Below are positions 8,325 to 16,901 of a DNA stretch of 47,554 bases, one piece after another (the stretch's first letter is position 1; the number at the start of each line of letters is the position of its first letter). A program made the translations under genes and the position numbers. The notes beneath the pieces were generated by a model that worked only from the letters and a program-made list of their open reading frames with translations, had not been told where the DNA came from and made no database searches. The stretch covers positions 1 through 47,554 of the forward strand of contig CAKSOW010000021.1 of the NCBI GenBank assembly GCA_934479825.1, in the 5' to 3' direction. Source of the DNA: an uncultured Eubacteriales bacterium (GTDB taxonomy: Bacteria; Bacillota; Clostridia; Oscillospirales; CAG-382).

Positions 8325-8990
8325 TTAACCGAATATTAAATCTTGCAGTTCTTTGACGGAACGGATATAGAAATCGGGTTTTTCGGTATCAAAGCTATGT
8401 TCGCCGCCGAAGCCCCAGAGAACGCCTGCGCACGGAAGAGACGCGTTTTTAGCGGTAAGCACATCGACATACGAATCGCCGACGTAGAGGACGTCTTTCC
8501 GGGCAACGTTCAAGGCCTCTATGGCGCGGTCGGTACAGGCTTTATCGGGTTTAGTGGGAAGTCCGATACCGGAGCCGGAAACGTAGGAAAAGACATCTTT
8601 GCCGAAGCAATGTTCTGCCAGGGTTTTTGCCTGTTTATCGGGTTTATTGGAGACGACGGCCAATTTGATATGGTTTTGTTTCAGTGTTTCGATAAGTTCT
8701 GAGATGCCGTCATAAGGATGTGTTTTTTCGCAGACATGCTGGTCATAGATTTCGAGGTAACGTTTCAAGACGGCGGTGACGTTTTTTTCATCTCTTGCAT
8801 TTTCGGGAAGAGCGAGTTCCATCAGGCGATAAGCGCCGTTATTGACGTAGGAAGTGACCTCTTCAATTGTTTTTTCGGGGTATCCGTATTCTTTTAAGGT
8901 GATATTAACGGACTTTGCGATATCATCGATGGTATATAAGAGTGTACCGTCCATATCGAAGATGACGCAGGAATAATTCGGAGTTTTCAT
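8325..8990 (-). CDS. HAD-superfamily phosphatase, phosphoglycolate-phosphatase (Gph) type
   Basis: Cytosolic phosphatase of 221 residues. HAD motif I is FDMDGTLL near residues 10-17, with the nucleophile Asp in the first D of DMD. A four-helix cap follows (about 18-85). Motif II is VVSNK (113-117), and motifs III/IV are the Lys and the GDSYVDVLTAKNA segment near 170-182. The overall pattern fits the Gph/PGMB group, which hydrolyses phosphoglycolate, beta-phosphoglucose or related compounds; substrate is not determinable here. The start has an AGAGGAAAAA ribosome-binding site. Repeat copy 3 begins only about 20 bp upstream of the start codon, so no independent promoter is visible outside it. 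Confidence 0.85.
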   Translation of the reverse strand: MKTPNYSCVIFDMDGTLLYTIDDIAKSVNITLKEYGYPEKTIEEVTSYVNNGAYRLMELALPENARDEKNVTAVLKRYLEIYDQHVCEKTHPYDGISELIETLKQNHIKLAVVSNKPDKQAKTLAEHCFGKDVFSYVSGSGIGLPTKPDKACTDRAIEALNVARKDVLYVGDSYVDVLTAKNASLPCAGVLWGFGGEHSFDTEKPDFYIRSVKELQDLIFG

Positions 8991-9011
8991 ATTTTTTCCT
9001 CTCAGTCTATA

Positions 9012-10205
9012 ATGGATTTTTATTTTTCCGGAGAATCCGGAAAGGGGCTTTTAGGGAAACTTTTCTTTTTCTGAAAAGTTTCCAAAGAGACGGTTTTACT
9101 GTTACTTTTTGCGGCGTGCCGCAAGTCACCCAAAAAGTCCCCAAGGATGTTTTAACGTTACTTTTTCGCTTGTACGAAAAAGTAACCAAAAAGTACCCCA
9201 GAGAGCCTCGGCCCTCTGGACTCCCGGGGAGCGGTTCAAAATTCCGAGCGGTGAATTTTTGATTAAGTTGCAAGCTTTGTGACTATCAAGAAATTTTTAT
9301 GAGAATTTACAACTTTGTGCCATATAGCTCGGATATATTTTGAACCGGCGCGAGACGGCAGCTTTACTGCGTAAGGAGTTGTAGTTTTTTATAAAAAGGC
9401 AGGCTTTGATTTGGGTGGACAGTAGGTTAAGGGGGATAAAAAGGGAGAGTTCGGTGGGAGGTGGTTTTTATGGCAACAGATTACAGCTTTTCGGAAAAGA
9501 GAAATTTTGGTGGGAGATTTTTTCGCGAAAAGAAAGTTATTTCCCGAAAAATGGGTAGTTTCAGACAGAATTACATAACTTCAAGATTTCTGCACAAAAA
9601 CACATTTTGGATAAATCACAAAGTTATAAACAGCTTACAGCACTTTTGTGTCAGGCCAAGCCTTGGTTTTGCTCTAAGTTTTACCGGCTCAACCCCGGTT
9701 TTCCTTTTCCACTACACCAAAGATAACGTGCAGTTTTTCTTTTCATCGACCGCTTGCGGCGTCAAGCCCGCACTGCAACTTCGATTTTTTCGCATAACCC
9801 GATTTTGCGCCTAATCTACGGTTTCCCTTTCGCACCGGTTCAAAGCATGAAAACTATTTTAGACACGAGCCGCTTCAATTTCTATAAAAAGCATGCCTGT
9901 GCAGAGCTTTGAACCGCATCCCCGGGAGTCCAGAGGGCCGCGGCCCTCTGGTGTACTTTTGGTACTTTTCGTACAAGCGAAAAGTACGGATATCGTCCCT
10001 TAGGAAATTTTCCGAAAAAAAGAAAATTTCCCTAAGAGCCTCTTTCCGGGCTCTTCCGGAAAAAACAGGCATTCCCAAAGTGCCTCTTTGGTTACTTTCG
10101 CAAAAGTAACAACGGCTCCTCAGCCGCCAATACTGCCGCGCGCGCGTCCTGTGCGCGAAAAATTCCGCGCACAAGCCACACTGCGCGGCTTTCTTCGCTT
10201 GGCGG
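9012..10205 (+). repeat. Interspersed modular hairpin repeat, copy 3
   Basis: Lies between two minus-strand genes, HAD phosphatase (start) and yfbR-like (stop). Alpha module at about 9234-9345, core marker GGACAGTAGGTTAAGG near 9418, beta module at about 9837-9914. The right arm includes GTACTTTTCG and GGAAATTTTC hairpins and ends in an atypical GC-rich stretch with the pair TGTGCGCG / CGCGCACA near 10154-10182, which may act as terminator of the yfbR operon. Confidence 0.8.
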
Positions 10206-10208
10206 AAC

Positions 10209-10850
10209 TCAACCCAATTCGTCCAATGTCTTTTCAAAACCAGCCAAAAGATGCTTGATAAACCAGTCAAGCTCGACGCATTCGCTCGCCAGCTTCTGTA
10301 CCGACGCATACGTCGTCTCATAGGCACTGTCAAATTCATGATTGCCAAACCGCCGCTCTGTCATACACTTGATCAACGCACACAACTTGTCCGCCGCCTT
10401 GATAAGCCGCGCCTGCGCCCTATCCGTCTCATGATCCAGCGAATCACGGTAAACACCCTGCAATTCCTGCGGCAGCTTGCCTAAAAGACGTTCGCCTGCC
10501 TCGTGTTCGATCTCCTTGTAACTGGACGATATCGCGGCATTATGATATTTTACCGGCGTGGGGAGATCTCCTGTGAAAATCTCACTGATATCGTGATATA
10601 ACGCCTTGACGGCAATATTTCCCACATCGTAATTCTTTCCGAAATACGTGTTTCCAATGCAGGCAAGCGCATGGGCAAGCATGGCGCATTCCGCACTGTG
10701 CTCCAATAAATTTTCCGATTCCATACCTCGCATAAGCCCCCAGCGTCCGATATATTTCATGCGGAACGCAAGCGGAAAAAAGGCATTCTGGCTTTCTTCA
10801 TACCGGCCGGCCGGTTCGGTTTGACGTATATTATCCGTCTGTTTTAACAT
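10209..10850 (-). CDS. yfbR: HD-domain 5'-deoxynucleotidase, YfbR type
   Basis: Predicted metal-dependent phosphatase that dephosphorylates deoxyribonucleoside monophosphates. The 213-residue protein has the HD signature: HSAECAMLAHAL (about 51-62) supplies the first His, and ALYHDISEIFTGDLPTPVKY (about 84-103) supplies the His-Asp pair and the YfbR-typical GDLPTP stretch; a final Asp lies in KAADKLCALIKC. It closes a four-gene minus-strand operon (fur-type, TVP38-type, yjjG-type, yfbR-type), 9 bp after yjjG. Together with the YjjG-type nucleotidase it points to nucleotide-pool cleansing. Confidence 0.88.
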   Translation of the reverse strand: MLKQTDNIRQTEPAGRYEESQNAFFPLAFRMKYIGRWGLMRGMESENLLEHSAECAMLAHALACIGNTYFGKNYDVGNIAVKALYHDISEIFTGDLPTPVKYHNAAISSSYKEIEHEAGERLLGKLPQELQGVYRDSLDHETDRAQARLIKAADKLCALIKCMTERRFGNHEFDSAYETTYASVQKLASECVELDWFIKHLLAGFEKTLDELG

Positions 10851-10859
10851 CTTTTTCTC

Positions 10860-11549
10860 CTATTTACAAAACTTTTCTCTTATCTGCCAAAGATCATCAA
10901 TCACGTCATCCGGCGCCTGCACTCCCTGCGGAAGTTCTTCATGGCGCGGATTATACCACACGGAATACAGACCTGCCGCTTTGCCGCCATGAATATCCGA
11001 CGAAAGACTGTCGCCGATAAGGACGGTTTTTTCTTTGCAGAAATCCGGTATTTTTGCAAAACAAGCGTCAAAGAACGCTTGACTCGGCTTATCCGCACCA
11101 ATCAATTCGGAAATGAAGATACCGTCAAAATATTTTGCAATTCCGGCATCGGCGATTCGCCCCTCTTGGACGCGTGCCGTGCCATTCGTGACAATATATA
11201 AGCGGTACGTTCCGTATAAACTCTGAATCAGTTCCAAGGCATGCGGCATAAAGAAATACCCTTCGGATAAGCGCGTTTCATAAAATTTAGCCGCCTGTTC
11301 CGGCACGACATCAAGTCCCGTTTGCTCAAAAAAACGGGCAAATCGGTTGATCTTGACCTCGGCGCGCGTGATTTCCCCCTTTTCCAAGCGTTTCCACTGT
11401 TCCAAGTTGAGTTTGCTGTACAGAGCGCACATCGATTCGGTCGGTTTTACGCCGAAATGCTCCAAAGTCAAACTCACGGCACGGTGTTCCGCGGCATGGA
11501 AATCAAGAATGGTATCGTCCAAATCAAAAAAGAAATTCTGTATCTGCAT
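10860..11549 (-). CDS. YjjG-family noncanonical pyrimidine nucleotidase (HAD superfamily)
   Basis: HAD phosphatase of 229 residues likely to hydrolyse pyrimidine nucleoside monophosphates, including non-canonical ones. Motif I is FFDLDDTILDF at the very N-terminus, followed by a helical cap with LEQWKRLEKGEITRAEV, motif II IVTNGT, and motif IV VLIGDSLSSDIHGGKAAG. I chose ATG 11549 because it places motif I at residues 5-15 and follows a TAGGAAC ribosome-binding site; a longer in-frame start exists but would overlap the upstream gene. It is 10 bp downstream of the TVP38 gene and 9 bp before yfbR, so co-transcription is likely. Confidence 0.88.
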   Translation of the reverse strand: MQIQNFFFDLDDTILDFHAAEHRAVSLTLEHFGVKPTESMCALYSKLNLEQWKRLEKGEITRAEVKINRFARFFEQTGLDVVPEQAAKFYETRLSEGYFFMPHALELIQSLYGTYRLYIVTNGTARVQEGRIADAGIAKYFDGIFISELIGADKPSQAFFDACFAKIPDFCKEKTVLIGDSLSSDIHGGKAAGLYSVWYNPRHEELPQGVQAPDDVIDDLWQIREKFCK

Positions 11550-11559
11550 AAGTAAGTTC

Positions 11560-12366
11560 CTATTTATCGGATTTTTCGTGGTCCGCGTTTTTGGCGGAGC
11601 GTTTGGAAATTTTCTCATAACCGAACCAGCCGGCGATACTCACCAAAGCTGTCACGGCAAACAAGACCGCCGCAAGGACATATCTTTTATCGTGAATCAG
11701 CATGCCGCCGATTGTGGAAGAAATAACGGACGGGATCCGTGCAAGCATACTGATCCACAGAAAATCCTTCAAGCTTACCGGCGTTAAGCCGAAAAAGTAT
11801 GTAAAGAGGTCTTTGGGCGTGCCGGGAATAAAGAACAGGATAAACATGAGTTTTTTGAGTTTATCGGGGTTATTGACGGTCTTTTGCACAAATTTCATGC
11901 CATTTAAGCTTTCTTCGGACACAAAGAGAAGCACGATCTTCCGGCCGAATTTTTTGACAAGCAAAAAAATCACGGTACTGGCGATAAACAAACCAGCATA
12001 GCAGATAAGCGTACCGCGGATTGCGCCATAGGCATATCCGAGGCCGATTTCGATGACTTCGCCGGGAATCAGTGCGACAAACACCTGCAAGAGCTGAAAG
12101 CCAAGGCCGACGAGCATTCCTGCCGCGCCGAATGAAAGGACGTATTCTTTAAAGCTTTCGGCATTGGATATCTCTTTGAATTTTGCGCAGAAAAACCAGG
12201 TAAGAAAGCCCAAAAGCGCTATAACGATGACGACAGACGCGATGGAGAGGATTTTTTTGGCTTTGCGGCGTGCCTCGGATTCGGGTTTGGATTCGTTTTC
12301 GTTTTTGGGAGCAGGGATTTCATTCTGTTGGGGGTTATTCGGATTGTAAGGTTTCATGAGACTCAT
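11560..12366 (-). CDS. TVP38/TMEM64 (DedA-like) family membrane protein
   Basis: Polytopic membrane protein of 268 residues with a hydrophilic, charged N-terminus (about 1-35), a first membrane helix (about 38-58), then a VTT/SNARE-associated-type domain with the signature IPGEVIEIGLGYAYG and a second re-entrant-like FIPGTPKDLFTYFFGL. Family members are proposed lipid scramblases or transporters; the exact role is unknown here. The C-terminus is a basic tail. Translation starts inside the end of the Fur-type gene (overlap of 23-32 bp, depending on whether ATG 12366 or ATG 12357 is used), so translational coupling is likely. Confidence 0.83.
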   Translation of the reverse strand: MSLMKPYNPNNPQQNEIPAPKNENESKPESEARRKAKKILSIASVVIVIALLGFLTWFFCAKFKEISNAESFKEYVLSFGAAGMLVGLGFQLLQVFVALIPGEVIEIGLGYAYGAIRGTLICYAGLFIASTVIFLLVKKFGRKIVLLFVSEESLNGMKFVQKTVNNPDKLKKLMFILFFIPGTPKDLFTYFFGLTPVSLKDFLWISMLARIPSVISSTIGGMLIHDKRYVLAAVLFAVTALVSIAGWFGYEKISKRSAKNADHEKSDK

Positions 12367-12808
12367 CTTCTTTATGTTCTTGTATACACAGGGCGGTTAA
12401 AGGGTTCTGTTTACGGCAATTTTCGCAGACGCCGTACAGGACGGTACGGGTATTATCGACGGAAAAGCCATGGTGGGCGAGGATATGATTTTCGAGTTTA
12501 TCGAGATAAGGGCAAGAGACATGAAAGAGCTTGCCGCAAGAAGTACATTTAAGGTGGAAATGTTTGGTACAGGCGGCGTTACGGTCGTTCATATACTGGT
12601 AGCAAGCCGGTTCTTCGGGGGAAGTGACATATTTACGGACTTTACCGGAGGACACGAGTTTTTCAAGCTGTCGGTAAATGGTAGCGACTGAGACGGCTAT
12701 GCCGTTTTTTTTCAGGGTTTCAGCGATATCTTCGGCGGTCATATGGATATTTTCGTTTTGTTTTAAGCAAAGCAAGACGGATTGGCCTTTTTTTGTAATC
12801 TCTTTCAC
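12335..12808 (-). CDS. Fur-family metalloregulator
   Basis: DNA-binding regulator of 157 residues in the Fur/Zur/PerR superfamily. An N-terminal winged helix contains the family pattern VSVATIYRQLEKLVSSGKV (about 39-57). The C-terminal part has HFHLKCTSCGKLFHV with one CxxC pair and VCENC with the second, forming the structural zinc site, and a HH pair in between for regulatory metal. Whether it senses Fe, Zn or peroxide cannot be decided. It heads the operon with TVP38, yjjG and yfbR. The ribosome-binding site is GGAGATGATC. Repeat copy 4 starts about 25 bp upstream of the ATG. Confidence 0.87.
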   Translation of the reverse strand: MKEITKKGQSVLLCLKQNENIHMTAEDIAETLKKNGIAVSVATIYRQLEKLVSSGKVRKYVTSPEEPACYQYMNDRNAACTKHFHLKCTSCGKLFHVSCPYLDKLENHILAHHGFSVDNTRTVLYGVCENCRKQNPLTALCIQEHKEDESHETLQSE

Positions 12809-12831
12809 GGGATCATCTCCTTAGGGGTAGT

Positions 12832-13972
12832 TTTCTTTTCACGAAAAGAAAGAAAAGGTGGCAACTTTGCTGCCAACCTATTCTCACGCATTAGCGTGAG
12901 GGGCGATTCCGGCAGGGACTGCCGGGGAGTCGCCTTTTTGGCAAAAGGCTTGGAAAGAGTGCTTTTCGTTTCTCGAAAAGCAAGTAAGGGGCGGTTTTTG
13001 TGTTACTTTTTCGTTTGTACGAAAAAGTAATCAAAAGAGGACGTTTTTTCTGTTACTTTTTGCGACGTGCAAAAAGTAACCAAAAAGCACGCGGGGCTTC
13101 GCCCTGCGACCCCGGTTCAAAGCTCTGCACAGGCATGCTTTTTATAGAAATTGAAGCATTTCGTCTCAAAACAGTTTTCATGCTTTGAACCGGTGCGAAA
13201 GGATAGCTTTACTGCGCAAGGAGTTGTAGGTGTTTATAAAAAGACGGGCTCTGCTTTGGGTGGACAGCAGGTTATGTGTTTCAGAGAATGGGATAGTTTG
13301 GTTGGAGATGTTTTTGAGAGAACAGAAAGTCATTTTTGGAAAAATGGAAAGTCTTGCGAAAGATTCAAAAATTCCGGTTTTCTGCACACAAAAACATTTG
13401 GGATAAATCTCAAAGTTTCTATCCGCTCACATTACTTTTGTGTCATGCCAAGCTATGGTTTTGCACTAAGCTTTCTACTCAACCCACTCCAACTTCCCAT
13501 TTCCACCGCACCCAATATAACGTGCAGTTTCTCTTTTTAACAACCACTTGCGGCGGCAAGCCCGCACTGCAACTTTGATTTCCCACAAAATCCGATTCTG
13601 CGTTTGTAGCATAGCCTCCCTTTCGCACCGGTTCAAAACGTGGCCGTGCGTTTAGCGACACTTATAAATTTTCGCAAAAAATCTTAATGCGCTCAACGTT
13701 TCAAACTTTATCAAAAATTTCACCGCACGGGTTTTGAACCGTCCCCAGGAGTCCAGAGGGCCGCCGCCCTCGGTCTGCTTTTGGTTACTTTTCGCAGAGG
13801 CGAAAAGTAACAGAAAATCGTCCTTTTGTTCTTTTCGCGAAACGAAAAGCGCTTTTTCCGGGCTTTTCCGGAAAAGAAAAGCCCTCCCAAAACTGCCCCT
13901 TTTGTTACTTTTCGCAAAAGTAACAGCGGCTCCCCAGCCGCCCTTTCAGGGCGGGCTGTGCCACGCTTATGC
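12832..13972 (+). repeat. Interspersed modular hairpin repeat, copy 4
   Basis: Between the Fur-type start and the WalK-like stop. Beta module at about 13114-13192, core marker GGACAGCAGGTTATGTG near 13261, gamma module at about 13629-13741 (TTCAAAACGTGGCCGTGCG opening, GCACGGGTTTTGAACC closing). The terminal hairpin CACGC-TTAT-GCGTG overlaps the last codons and stop of the histidine kinase gene, so the repeat end encodes the kinase's final Met-His-Ala. Confidence 0.8.
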
Positions 13973-15787
13973 GTGCATATTGCCGGAAGGCTTGCTTTCT
14001 TCACCGATGCGCGTGTCCGCCGGAAGCGTGATCCGGACAGTCGTCCCGGCTCCCTCGACGCTTTCCACCGAAATTGTTCCGTTGTGAGCGTCCACAATCT
14101 CTTTGGCAATCGATAAGCCAAGCCCTGTTCCGCCGGCTCCGGTCGAACGCGACTTATCGACCCGATAGAACCGCTCAAACAAATGCTCGATATCTTCTTT
14201 CGGAATTCCTATTCCATTGTCGCTCACCGTTATTTCATATGTCTTTTTTCCTTGCAGATGCGGCAACAGTTTTACCTGTATTTTTCCGCCGTCCGGCGTA
14301 TATTTGATCGCATTTCCGATGATATTCGCCACAACCTGTTCGATTCGCTCTTTATCCCCATATAGCGGTAAAGCGCCTGTCGCGGCACAATCATATGTCA
14401 GTTCATGCGAATGCGTATGCGCCTCGGTCTGCAAGGCTTCACACATCCGGTCAAGCGTTTCACCGATATCAAACGTATCCGGACTCCATGTCATACGTCG
14501 GTTATCCAAGCGTGACAGCACAAGCAAGTCTTTTACGATACGCGTCATGCGGTCCGATTCGTTGATAACGATGCCCAAGAACCGTTTCCGGAAGGAAAGC
14601 GGCATATCGTCATCATCCAACACCGTCTCGGTCGCGCCCTTGATGCTGGTAAGCGGTGTACGCAATTCATGCGAAACGTTAGCAATAAATTCCCGGCGGC
14701 TCTTTTCGAGAAGAGCGCCCTCGGTGATATCCTGGATGACGGCGATAAAACCGGTTTTGGTGCCGTTTTCATAGGCAAATACCGAAAAATCGATGCTTAC
14801 GGTCAATTCTCTTGTTTTAATATCGCTTAAAGTATGTTCGGCGATATGCAGCCGTTTTTCTTTTTTCAAGCGTTTCATCGTAACTTCATTCAATCCTAAT
14901 AGTGCGGTGAATTCGCTGAAAGACGGCTCGCTTTTTTCGGGCAAGGACAGCATTTTAAGCAAACTGGGATTCAAATGGATCACAGCGCCTTTTACATCGA
15001 ATGCCGCAACGCCTGCTTGCAGGCAATTAACGATATTATTCAATTTTTCGCGTTCGTCGGACACAGCGTCAAGGTTATTTTCGATAACCTCAGCCATTTT
15101 ATTGAAGCCGCGCGTCAGCGCGCCGATCTCATCGCGCGAACGGCTGACAAGGCGTCGGGAATAATCGCCGGAAGCAATTTCTTTTGTACCGCGTGTTATA
15201 TTTTTAATGGGAGAAGTAATGGCTTTGGCCAAGAAAAAGGCCATGATAACAGCGATAACAAGTCCGACAATGAGGGATTTTATGATAATGGAAAACAAGA
15301 CGAACGAAAGGGACTGCATTTCAGTAAGGTCGTCTTTAATATAGACAATGCAGGAATGATCGGCGCTTTGGAAGTTAATGGCATAATCGAGAAATTTTGT
15401 GCCATACGGCTGATGTTTAGCGGTTTTGCCGTTCATGGCGGAAAGGAGATTTTCGGTCAAGGCCACGGAAGAAGCGTTTTCATCACTGGAAGCAAGGAGG
15501 TTAGCGCCGGAATCGAGGATATAGAAATTACGGTAATTATCAAAGCCGAAAGAAGAAGAATAAGCAAGGAGGACTTCTTTAATTTTTGCGGGGTAATCGT
15601 CATAATAAAGGGCTTCGGAAATACGGTCGGAGGCGGTACTTTCAAAGGCGTCGTCGAGACGGTCAACGAATTCGCTGTTATAGTATTCGTAGATACTGTT
15701 CATGAGGAAGATACCGACTGTGGCCATGACGGCGATGATAAAGACAATAAAGATCAAGACAAGTTTTGAATTCAGTGTTTTATACAT
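13967..15787 (-). CDS. WalK/PhoR-like membrane sensor histidine kinase (orphan)
   Basis: Two-component kinase of 606 residues. Order: TM1 (about 8-29), extracytoplasmic sensor (30-160), TM2 (161-187), HAMP (188-240), PAS (245-355), HisKA with FIANVSHELRTPLTS and phospho-acceptor His373, and a HATPase domain with the N box (ANIIGNAIKYTPDG), DNGIGIP and GTGLGLSIAKEI. This is the architecture of WalK/VicK-type cell-wall sensors. Start 15787 is set by the GGAGGATAAAG ribosome-binding site; a longer frame would run into the repeat. No response regulator is adjacent; both sides are repeat elements. The C-terminal three codons lie in the repeat hairpin. Partner unknown. Confidence 0.85.
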   Translation of the reverse strand: MYKTLNSKLVLIFIVFIIAVMATVGIFLMNSIYEYYNSEFVDRLDDAFESTASDRISEALYYDDYPAKIKEVLLAYSSSFGFDNYRNFYILDSGANLLASSDENASSVALTENLLSAMNGKTAKHQPYGTKFLDYAINFQSADHSCIVYIKDDLTEMQSLSFVLFSIIIKSLIVGLVIAVIMAFFLAKAITSPIKNITRGTKEIASGDYSRRLVSRSRDEIGALTRGFNKMAEVIENNLDAVSDEREKLNNIVNCLQAGVAAFDVKGAVIHLNPSLLKMLSLPEKSEPSFSEFTALLGLNEVTMKRLKKEKRLHIAEHTLSDIKTRELTVSIDFSVFAYENGTKTGFIAVIQDITEGALLEKSRREFIANVSHELRTPLTSIKGATETVLDDDDMPLSFRKRFLGIVINESDRMTRIVKDLLVLSRLDNRRMTWSPDTFDIGETLDRMCEALQTEAHTHSHELTYDCAATGALPLYGDKERIEQVVANIIGNAIKYTPDGGKIQVKLLPHLQGKKTYEITVSDNGIGIPKEDIEHLFERFYRVDKSRSTGAGGTGLGLSIAKEIVDAHNGTISVESVEGAGTTVRITLPADTRIGEESKPSGNMHA

Positions 15788-15826
15788 CTTTATCCTCCGT
15801 TCCGGCTGAAAGCCGGGGCAAAATTT

Positions 15827-16901
15827 TACTTTTTTGAAAAGTAACAAAAGGGGTGGGCTTTTCGTTTCGCGAAAAGCAAGTAAGAGACGTTTTTTCTGTT
15901 ACTTTTCGCCTCTGCAAAAAGTAACCAAAAACACGCCGAGGGCCTCTGCCCTCTGGACTCCCGGGGAACGGTTCAAAGCGTTGTATCGGCATGCTTTTTA
16001 TAGAGATTTAAGCAGTTCGTATCTAAAATAGCTTTCATGCTTTGAACCGGTACGAAAGGGTTATTTTACTGCGCAAAGATTTGTAGGTATTTATAAAAAG
16101 GCAGGCTCTCATTTGGGTGGACAGCAGGTTATGTGTTTCATAAAAAGGGGAAGTTTGGTGGGAAGTTGGTTTTTGTGGCAACAGATTGCAGCATTTCGGA
16201 AAAAAGAAATTTTGGTGGGAGATTTTTTCGCGGACAGAAAGTTATTTTCCGAAAAAGAAATAGTTTCAGACGAAAATGCAAAATTTCAAACTTTCTGCAC
16301 ACAAAAATATTTTGGATAAATCTCAAAGTTTTTATCAGCTCACATCATTTTTTGTGTCACGCCAAGTCATGGTTTTGCTCTAAGTTTTCTACCAACCCAC
16401 ACTGGTCTCCCTTTCCAACTGCAACAAAGATAACGTGCAGTTTCCCTTTTCATCGACTGCTTGCGGCGTCAAGCACGCACTGCAACTTCAATTTTCCGCA
16501 AAACCCGATTCTGCGTTTGTAGTACAACTTCCCTTTCGCACCGGTTCAAAACATGGCCGTGCGTTTTGCGGCACTTATAAATTTTCGCAAAAAAACTTAA
16601 TGCGCAGAATCTTTCAACTTCTGCCTGATATTTTACCGCACGGGTTTTGAACCGTCTCTGGGAGTCCAGAGGGCCGCAGCCCTCGGTCTGCTTTTGGTTA
16701 CTTTTCGCAGAGGCGAAAAGTAACATTAAAACCGTCTCTTATATGCTTTTCGCGAAACGAAAAGCACCTATATCGTCCCTTAGGGAAATTTTCCAGAAAA
16801 AGAAAATTTCCCTAAGAGCCTCTTTCCGGGCTTTTCCGGAAAAGAAAAGCCCGCCCCTTTTGTTACTTTTTGCAAAAGTAACACGGCCCCCGGCCGCCCG
16901 A
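15827..16901 (+). repeat. Interspersed modular hairpin repeat, copy 5
   Basis: Between the WalK-like start and the parC-like stop. Beta module at about 15969-16050, core marker GGACAGCAGGTTATGTG near 16119, core hallmark ATAACGTGCAGTTT near 16430, gamma module at about 16543-16653. The right arm has the GTTACTTTTCG, GGAAATTTTC and GTTACTTTTTGC hairpins and ends directly at the parC-like stop. Confidence 0.8.

Noticed and set aside
9461..9814. Open frame of 117 codons in the core of copy 3, with similar short frames in copies 4, 5, 10 and 12 sharing phrases such as FGGKLF and HTKIFW.
   Set aside because: The frames start and stop at different places, are broken by indels in other copies, and have no consistent ribosome-binding site. 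They reflect shared non-coding sequence.
14975..15769. Plus-strand open frame of 264 codons.
   Set aside because: Antisense shadow of the WalK-like kinase gene, with low-complexity Asp/Lys-rich sequence.
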